64,000 nucleotides of DNA, taken from positions 620,001 to 684,000 of the forward strand of contig NOWV01000002.1 of NCBI GenBank assembly GCA_003344405.1, read 5' to 3'. Both the position numbers and the translations under genes were made by a program. Of the stretch, positions 56,201 to 64,000 are shown piece after piece. Origin of the DNA: Trichoplax sp. H2. Its lineage: Eukaryota; Placozoa; Uniplacotomia; Trichoplacea. Each line of letters begins with the position of its first letter. The stretch's first letter is position 1. The notes under the pieces were generated by a model. It was not told the DNA's origin and did no database searches. It saw nothing but the letters and a program-made list of their open reading frames with translations.

Positions 56201-59200
56201 AATTAGATAATTTGATATCAGCTTTTCGAAATTTATTCAGAGAAGAAGAAATAGATCACAGTTGGGATCACATTTTGTATTATATAGATATTATTGTTTG
56301 ACTATTGTAATTTTATTTCCTTGTAAATGCTCTACTATCGTTTTATAGAACTGTACTGTCAACAAACTAAACAAAAAATTTTTATATATCATACAAGACC
56401 ATGTTAAATAAATATTTCTGTATTGTATGCTTATCTATTCGTATATTATAGCTATAACTATAATTGAGACAATACACTATATTGTAGACATTAGAAATGC
56501 TTAAAACTGTCTATGTAGACGGTATTAAACTGATATAATAATTTTCAACGTACAATCTAATCATTTATAATCGTTTTTTTTTTAATCATATATTGTACAA
56601 GTTTTTTCAAATAGAAACTGGACAATATGCTATGCTACTGTATATTCTTTTAGAAATATTTCTGTCAAATCATTCATTTGTCTCATCTTTTATCTATTGT
56701 CAAATAGAAAAATTAGAGATATAATTTTTAATCAATGTTTAGCGTTATAGTGGTACCAAGACAGCTTGTAGTATATAAATTCTCTTTTTCTATCACTTTT
56801 ATTCCTTTAATTAATTACGTATGCTACTTAAAATGATACTTCTATAAAACGATAGCTAATCCAGTAAATAATATCGTATAGGTGTTTATTAATAGATTTA
56901 AACTTCATACAGACGTATACAGCGTAGTACTGTATCAGCTATAGCCAATTATATCTCGTTATACTCTTGCATAATTTCTCTTTGCCCCTAAATGAAAAGT
57001 TTTAATCGATTTTTATGATAAGGAATTAAATAGTCTGATATTTATTATGTTTCAATATTTTTGATGCGATATAAATTTAATAGTCTAAAGAATAACACCG
57101 AATTTTAATTTAATTTTTGTATCGGCAATGTAGGCATAACTAACATGTTTCCTCAATCAATCAATATTTTAGCTTACCACTTACCTTGGAAAAAGAGATT
57201 TTGTAGATCATATTGATCATATCGATCCCGTAGGTTAGTTATACAAATAAAATTATAGTAGCAAATTATTTACTACAATAATTAGCATATAGTGATTGGC
57301 TAATATTCGCGTTTGGGATAAAAATTGAATAACCAATACTGTCATATCATACCAGTATGATTACAACATAAACTTTCTTTTTTATGCTTAATTGGTTCAA
57401 CACCCACTGGTAACACTCTTTTTAAAAGTATATAGTAATATCTTATCTAATGTTATCATTGCTGTTTAGATGGCGTTGTTTTAGTGGATCCAGAGTATAT
57501 TGCCGACAAAAAAGGTATAGCAATTAATTCTATCAGCTAGGGAAGAAAAGATTATTCGTATATAGTTCCTCTAGTTAAAACCGTAAAGCTTGATGGTTAG
57601 GATATAGATATGTATAAAGAGATAGTATTTTTTCATTAAAATCGTGGAAATTATGTTGCTACTTAGTCAATAATTAATCATGTAATACAGTGTTTTTTAT
57701 AAGCAAAAATTATAATATCATTAATAATCAAAGTGATAATTTTATAGTAAACGGTTTATTAACGATAACTTTCTTTTCAATTTTTGCCTTTTAGTTTATG
57801 TACACGTATTGGCTGCATTTCGGTAAAATCTAATTTAAAATTAATGAGTACATACATTGGCATAGTTGGTATTTGATCTGTAAAGGAGAAAAAATAGTGC
57901 ACTAACAAAAATATTGTTGTATAATGGTGGTAGTTATGGAAGAGAAGATTTGGATGTTTTAGGACTGACGTTTAGGAAGGATTTATTCTTAGTAAGCAGC
58001 TACAACAATAAGTACACATTCTCAACTATGAGAAATCTGAAAGTATTGATAATGTTTAATTTTCTTTATCATAATTTATCAAATATTGTAGTCAACACTT
58101 CAGATTTATCCACCTCTACCAGAGAACGAAAGGCCATTAACTAAGTTACAAGAACGTTTAATAAAAAAACTTGGTGAAAATGCGTACCCTTTCTACTTCG
58201 AGGTAGCAATGACAAACAGCCATCTAGCGTAATCGTATTGGGTTATGATTACTACTAAGAGCTCATGTTTATGATCAATTATAGTTGTCTGTTGGGTCGC
58301 CATCTTCTGTTACATTACAACCAGCCCCTGGAGATACCGGAAAGGTACTTTAGTAATTATCGGGTACAGAATGAATGCGTTACCTATATATAATTTTACC
58401 TAAACATTATCGATATAATATTCTAATTAGCCATGTGGCGTAGACTATGAATTGAAAACTTATGTTGGAGACTCACCTGACGACAAAGCGCATAAAAGGT
58501 ACAGCATTGTTCCTGTAATAGTGTTGGAATGATGCTGTTAGTTTTTCTTTAGCTCCCTATTTTGATTCATTTCCAAACAAATATTTATCCGTTAGACTAT
58601 GGGTTTTTATCTAAAATCATTTAATGTGTCTTTCATTAACTCAGAGACACAATAAGACTAGCGATCAGAAAAATAACGTATGCGCCTGATGAGAACATAC
58701 CGCAAGTAAGTACTTGTTATTCATTGTATATTCTTGTACAGTATGTGTCTTAATTTTGCTAAAATAAAACTTTGCTTTGTTTTACATAGCCTACAGCTGA
58801 GATCACTAAAGAATTTATGATGAGTTCTTATCCATTGCACTTGGAATGCACTCTGGATAAAGGGGTATAACACATTATCAAGGCCATAATTATTAACGTT
58901 AATCTAAATGTTAACGCTAATTGACCATGCTATATTTTGGATTATTTACAACTATTTTAGATGTATTACCATGGCGAGCCAATCAAAGTTAATGTTAGTA
59001 TAGCTAATAGATCGTCAAAAACTGTTAAGAAAATCCGTTTATCAGGTAAAGATCTTCGTAGATTACACTTATATTTATATCGACCGACGATTAGTCAAGG
59101 CAAAGCATGTATTTCTATCTAATAATTTTATACTTCTTCACTTTAGTACGTCAATTTGCAGACATATGCTTATTCTCTACTGCCCAATATAAATGTCCGG

Positions 59201-60265
59201 TTGCTGTTGTAGAGTCTGAGTACGTATATCTATATCAATCACAGCTGGTTGATTACTAAGTGCATTGATAACGATAAATTATAATGTAATAGAGATGGAT
59301 TTCCTCTTAATCCTGGTGGAACATTAAATAAAATTTTCACACTAGTTCCTCTGCTAGAAGATAACAGGGTAAAATTAAATTTATAGCACTATATATTTCG
59401 ATATCTTTAAAAGACTAGATTGAATGAGTAACTTGACATAATTTATAAACAGGACAAAAGAGGACTTGCATTGGATGGTAAGCTTAAGCACGAGGACACC
59501 AATTTGGCTTCTTCCACTATGTACGGAATGAGTGCTTTGCTATCATGATGACATTCAGATTTTTGATTTTATGCTCGATAAATTAATTCTTGGTGTATTA
59601 CTTTTATTGATAATTAAAATTTTATTACGCAGTTACGATCCTGGTGTTAGCAAAGAAAATCTTGGAATTGTAGTACAATACAAAGTTAAAGTAAGATTAC
59701 TGGTCGCTCTTGGAAGGTAATGATATCAAATATGAAGTAAATTGAACAATCGTTAAGATAATGTATTCGACTTAGTTACTTACCTAAGTTTTAATTCATA
59801 TAGTGACGTAGCTTTGGAATTACCATTTACACTGACTCATCCAAAACCTATTGAGCCGGAAGAGCCAATTGTAACCCAGCCCGAAGTTAATCCCCCACAA
59901 GGTATGTAGCTAAGTTGAGAAATTATGGGACATGATTACTTGTCTTGTGTGTAGAGATAATATCGTTAATTGGCTTTAATGTGGAATATAGCGGTAGCAG
60001 ATACCAAGCCAGAGACAAAGAATACGGAAGCACCTATAGATAATAACTTAATTATGTTCGACACAAGGTCTGATTAATATTTTAAAGTAGCTACAAATTT
60101 TATAGCGTATAATTTATGTTTATCATTTTTTTCCTAATTTATTCTACTTGGATTTACTTTAGTGGAACTGGAGCATTGTTGGCCGATCAGGATGATGATT
60201 TTATCATCGAAGAGTTTGTTCGCATGCGTTTGAAAGACCATAGTAAGGATTCTTCTGAAGCTTAA
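53232..60265 (+). CDS. ARRB: Beta-arrestin, complete
   Basis: Nineteen exons in agreeing phase give 443 aa (human beta-arrestins 409-418): 53232-53302, 54142-54172, 57173-57233, 57470-57514, 57795-57822, 57934-57991, 58092-58202, 58285-58344, 58431-58498, 58645-58705, 58790-58864, 58961-59045, 59147-59219, 59293-59368, 59453-59520, 59633-59716, 59804-59901, 59992-60067, 60163-60265. N-domain: phosphate-sensing lysines in [10 protein letters not shown] (27-28), [35 protein letters not shown]. The polar-core Arg is 182 (TIRLAIRK), and the gate-loop Asp residues are 309 and 316 ([16 protein letters not shown]). The C-tail carries a clathrin-box-like LIMFD (404-408) and the AP-2-binding pattern [13 protein letters not shown] (420-432). 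The family binds phosphorylated, active GPCRs in the cytoplasm, blocks G-protein coupling and brings receptors to clathrin pits. The retained endocytic tail says beta-type rather than visual arrestin. Exon 5 is only 28 bp, and intron 2 is 3 kb. Confidence 0.95.
53485..54020. repeat. Tandem array, 76-bp unit, seven copies (arrestin intron 1)
   Basis: AGACCTTACCATACT begins at 53485, 53561, 53635, 53711, 53787, 53863 and 53954. Most units are 76 bp and carry TATATTGCTAAGAGTAGTAT. The last is the 91-bp type seen on the left contig. The two contigs therefore carry length variants of one array. Confidence 0.92.
54173..57172. other. Arrestin intron 2 (3.0 kb)
   Basis: Unusually long for this window, where most introns are under 200 bp. 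It is AT-rich. An ATG frame at 55251-55511 is long but hydrophobic and A/T-driven. A short ATG frame at 56191-56301 (36 aa, [18 protein letters not shown]) looks more protein-like. I see no arrays. Confidence 0.5.
56191..56301 (+). CDS. Short open frame inside arrestin intron 2, candidate small exon
   Basis: ATG to TGA, 36 codons, acidic-amphipathic helix-like ([20 protein letters not shown], then [13 protein letters not shown]). Composition is unlike the hydrophobic chance frames nearby. No splice partner found and not recognised, so it may be chance. Confidence 0.15.
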   Translation: MDTELDNLISAFRNLFREEEIDHSWDHILYYIDIIV

Positions 60266-62957
60266 GTGGATACTCGACCTTAGTCAGATGTACTAGGCAG
60301 TATTTTAAATGCTTGTTATGTAAGGATAGTTCACAAATGCTCTTATATAGTTGGAGTAGCTTTGTATACACTATATTACTATACGTATTTGTAGAAAGCA
60401 GTCAAATTTTGTTAAAATATGCAATCTCCCATTCATCTTTTGCTATGGACAATTATTGTAGAGTGCCGTTATTGGTACTGATGGACAGTATTTACGCGGC
60501 AGCATGCTAATGTGTCATTTTTGTCCTGATAGCCAGGCGGTTCTGTCCATGGTTCTCTAATATTGTTAGGTTTTTATTTCCTCATATATTAAGCACATTT
60601 CCATTATGTGTTACACGTATAGAGGTCCTCATGTAACTGATGGTAATTCTACCTCATCGATTACAAAAGATCTAATATGACAGTATAAAATAAGAATCAA
60701 GGGATACTTTCTCTTGATAAACGTATTTGCAATAATTATGACATTTTTTGTCTCATCATCTGTATAGCAGAAGTTGTGAATTTTGAATTTACATATCGTT
60801 TTTCCCGCTCCCGCTTGCGTCATTATTATTTCTTAATATTTCGACAATAGATTTGACCATGAAAATTTTCTTTCGTACTGTTCAGTTTATTGGCAATTAT
60901 ACGAACATATAAGGTTCCTTATGTAATATTATGAAGCATGATAATATAGAAGGTTGTAGTCATGCATTTTAAATAACTAATGTATGCCAGTATTTTAAGA
61001 GCTTTAAAATTAATTTCCAAAGATTATGATCCTACATTGTTTTGGAAATAAAAGTTTACAGGTAATTCGGTAGATTTTATCTCTAAAGAACTAAATTTCA
61101 ATGCTGTTTACTGTGTTAAAAAATTATACTACTATGTGACAGATGCAACGATAATTTTGAAATGGTTATTACAGTATGATTGGTGAAATCTTTCTATACT
61201 TAAAAGTTTAATACTAGCAGTGAATTATCTCAGAAGTAAATGGATCATCTTGATTTCCAATCATTCATAAGATCTGCGCTTTTGATTAGCCGAGGCCAAA
61301 GAAATTTACGATTTTAAATTAGATTTGTGGTTATCAACATTTTGAGTTTATCCGAATTTATAAATATGGCTGACTTAAGGCAAGCGAAATGTTTGTGAAT
61401 GAGTTTCTAAGGCAAATCGGATCTTGTTCATTGTTTACTCAACTGATTCATAATGTCATAGTTGGTTGGACATTAACATGGCATAAGATGTGATGAGTTA
61501 TCTTAGTAAAACTAATACTTTTTCTATACTGTACTTGTATGAAAAATTCATCCTTTAAAGTCTTTATAGGTATCATCGGAATACCCGTATGATGTATCTT
61601 TCCGAGTACAGCATCTACCGACCTGACTACTATTTTATAAATTTGCGTATATTGTACAGTATAAGAAGTTTTATTTGTTTACAGTATATACTCATTTAAT
61701 GCATCGGAATTTAGATTTATCAATTTACCGTATTCTTTGCCTTATAATATCATATTCCATATTGTAGCTGCTTACTGACATAATTAAGTCCGACATATTG
61801 TATTAAAGCTTAACTCTTTACAGGAATGCAGACGCATTTGCAACTACGTTATAAAACTAGAGAACTGATCTGATTTTACTCAACAAACAAACAGTTGAGC
61901 TTATAATAAACTCTTCGGATGATGATTCACCTTGACGAATAATTTTTACTTGATAATCAAATTAATGTAACGATATTAATAGATATAGATGTTTACTGAT
62001 TAATTCTAGATAGTCGGACTACTGCATGTCAATTCACAGAATCTTTTATAGTGTAACCTATATAAAATCTACTGTCATTTAAAATTGTAATCTAAACTTT
62101 ACGGTGTACGCGAGACGTATCCATAATCTGATGGATTTGAGTCATAGTTGAACGTGGTATCAACAATAGTAAGTAAATCGCTACAGGTGACATGATTTTG
62201 CAAAGAACAGTGTGCTATACCGTACACCAAATTACCTTGACTGTTAAGCAACCCACACGGTATTGTACAACATATAATTTACTCCAGCAAATTACAACCA
62301 TGTTGACTTCTACTGTCTGCAGGTCTGAATTGTAGTCACCATGTAAGAACGTTAAATTCACGAATTCTGACTGTCCATCCCTAAGGGTAGTTCATGCTAT
62401 GACAACATGTGGTAATTTAGATTAGAAATAAAAGCAGTTCGATTAATAGGCATCCTTTCAAGAGCCAACATCCATTATGTTGCATTTAAAAAGAAAATTT
62501 TATTCATATTCACCAAGATAAAACCAAAAATAGACATTGAATTGTTAGGCACTATATTAAATCGTGAGATCTTACGTAGCTAGATAGAAATAAGTGTGTA
62601 TCATGTGCTAATTGTGTGCTGTTATTAAGCGTAGGAAAACATCAGTAGCAATAATAAGTTTGATTCACGTATGCATATGGTGCGATTTAATATAATGCTC
62701 CGCTTGTACGATTTCCGAATCTGAACCGATTCGGTAATAAATTTATTCGAGGTCCCCACGTAAAACGCAACACCTTTATACTCAAGATTTTACCATAATA
62801 ACATAATGTTGCTGCAATTTTTCATAGCTGCATCATGTAAAATACAATTTCGAGTAAAAGAATTACATAGTAAGACGTTCGACGACTTTCATGCTTACGA
62901 CTATAGGATAAGCAGATAATATTTCCTCATTAATGTTTTATCCCAAATCTTAATAAA
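60266..62957. other. Intergenic DNA between arrestin and GABA transaminase (tail to tail)
   Basis: About 2.7 kb holding the two converging 3' UTRs and AT-rich spacer. An ATG frame at 60823-60632 (minus, 64 aa) has a GAGKT string but no proper P-loop spacing and no homology that I see. No other candidates. Confidence 0.45.
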
Positions 62958-63813
62958 TTACTTATGTTTACTTAGCACATTATCAAATGCATCAATGAAG
63001 TAGTTGGCATGGTATGGCTCAAATATTAGGGCAGGCCTTAACCGCATTGCTAATGCACCACACGAGCCCGCCATTATTCCTGTTATATTAGTATGGATGT
63101 ATAAAGAATTGTAATTAGTTTTGATACCAGTAAAATTATACGAACGAACGCAATATTAAGAAATAATTTAATGTTAAATTCTTTAGCGATTGCAGTTAGA
63201 AGTTAGTAAAAATACGCCTCTATACAATTAATGTGGCGTAAATGCACGTATTCCAAATTCTATACTGGTCGTCAAATCATTAATTATACATATCTACCGG
63301 ATAACGTATTGATCATGAACTCACCATTATTTTTTAAATCAGCAATAATTTCATCTCGTTTTTTGCTATCAATAAAGTCAATAGCGCAAAACGTTCCCAT
63401 TCCACGAGGACGAGATATTATGTTTGGATATTTCGACTAGCAATAAAAGTTTAGTTTTACCTTTGTTTAATCTTAAATCTGAGTAGATAAAGTTTCTTTG
63501 GGTATTATCTCGGAATTACAGTAAAAACAGTAGCAATATACTATTGACAATCAGATACACGAGATTGATAATGTATGACACGTTGTAATTAAAAATGATT
63601 GATTTTTTTATACCCCGTATATCTTTCGTAATAATAGTAATAAATATCGATTTAGTGCGACCTTACCGCTAGTGATTTTAGACCAGTTTGCAAAACTTCT
63701 CCGGATTCTTTCGCAAGATCTATTAGTTTCTCTCGTTTAATGCAATTAATGATCGCTTCTAATAAGACCAACTTCGAAGAATCTCCTAACCAAGTGTTAA
63801 AGACGCGATAACT
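62958..63813 (-). CDS. ABAT: 4-aminobutyrate aminotransferase, mitochondrial (last three exons; 5' part beyond the window)
   Basis: Exons 63813-63667, 63436-63325 and 63079-62958 (TAA stop), in agreeing phases 0 and 1, encode the C-terminal ~125 aa. They match the end of GABA transaminase: YRVFNTWLGDSSKLVLLEAI, SRPRGMGTFCAIDF and the final small-domain segment ALAMRLRPALIFEPYHANYF. The family is a fold-type-I PLP enzyme of the mitochondrial matrix that converts GABA and 2-oxoglutarate to succinate semialdehyde and glutamate. The PLP lysine and most of the large domain would be encoded to the right of base 64000. I see no further exon in 63814-64000. Confidence 0.93.
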
Positions 63814-64000
63814 CTGTAAAGTAGGTCGAACAGTTTAGTTTAGAATTGTACATGGCTAGTTGGACATATATCCACTCAAATTGTAACCTATCAAAGTAAG
63901 ATTGTAAAAGAATAGTATAAACTGATTTCGTAAATTGCCGGTAACATAAATACTAGTTATATGTACTAGATAAAATATTAGAATACAATTCGAAGTAAAT

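Noticed and set aside
60629-60823. Minus-strand frame with GAGKT, possible P-loop
   Set aside because: The spacing needed for a Walker A motif (G-x4-GK[ST]) is absent and no Walker B follows.

Overview
The window looks like nuclear DNA of an early-branching animal, most likely a placozoan (Trichoplax or a relative). It is AT-rich. The genes are split into many short exons by small GT-AG introns, and they encode metazoan proteins: a retinoblastoma-family pocket protein, eIF4A, the AP-1 sigma subunit, the condensin ATPase SMC4, a beta-arrestin and GABA transaminase. The species is an inference from gene content and structure. There are no operons, CRISPR arrays or bacterial signals. I built the gene models by hand from reading frames, splice sites and phase agreement between neighbouring exons.

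Layout. 115-1811 (-): 5' part of a gene with two FYVE-type zinc fingers. 1812-8128: gene-poor, with exon-like segments of an unidentified gene. 8129-14053 (+): a complete 32-exon RB1 homologue. 14054-18601: repeats and two assembly gaps. 18602-24818 (+): complete eIF4A, with a possible small antisense gene in its first intron. 26691-28465 (+): complete AP-1 sigma. 29357-29730 (-): a possible two-exon orphan gene. 30254-38170 (-): complete 31-exon SMC4. 41390-41771 (-): a short secreted cysteine-knot-like peptide precursor. 41772-52400: about 10 kb without a recognisable gene, holding a 101-bp satellite-like array and GTAC-rich palindromic DNA. 53232-60265 (+): complete 19-exon beta-arrestin, whose first exon is also present in a second copy at 52418. 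62958-63813 (-): the last three exons of GABA transaminase, running in from the right edge.

The genes do not form one pathway. Arrestin and AP-1 sigma both belong to clathrin-based trafficking, and RB and SMC4 both belong to cell-cycle and chromosome biology, but nothing in the sequence suggests shared control.

Two themes stand out. First, all four 20-N gaps are flanked by near-identical duplicated sequence, which points to unmerged haplotypes rather than real duplications, including the doubled arrestin exon. Second, the intergenic DNA holds several small, phase-consistent, two-exon candidates that a length-filtered ORF scan would miss. The best of these is the six-cysteine secreted peptide.
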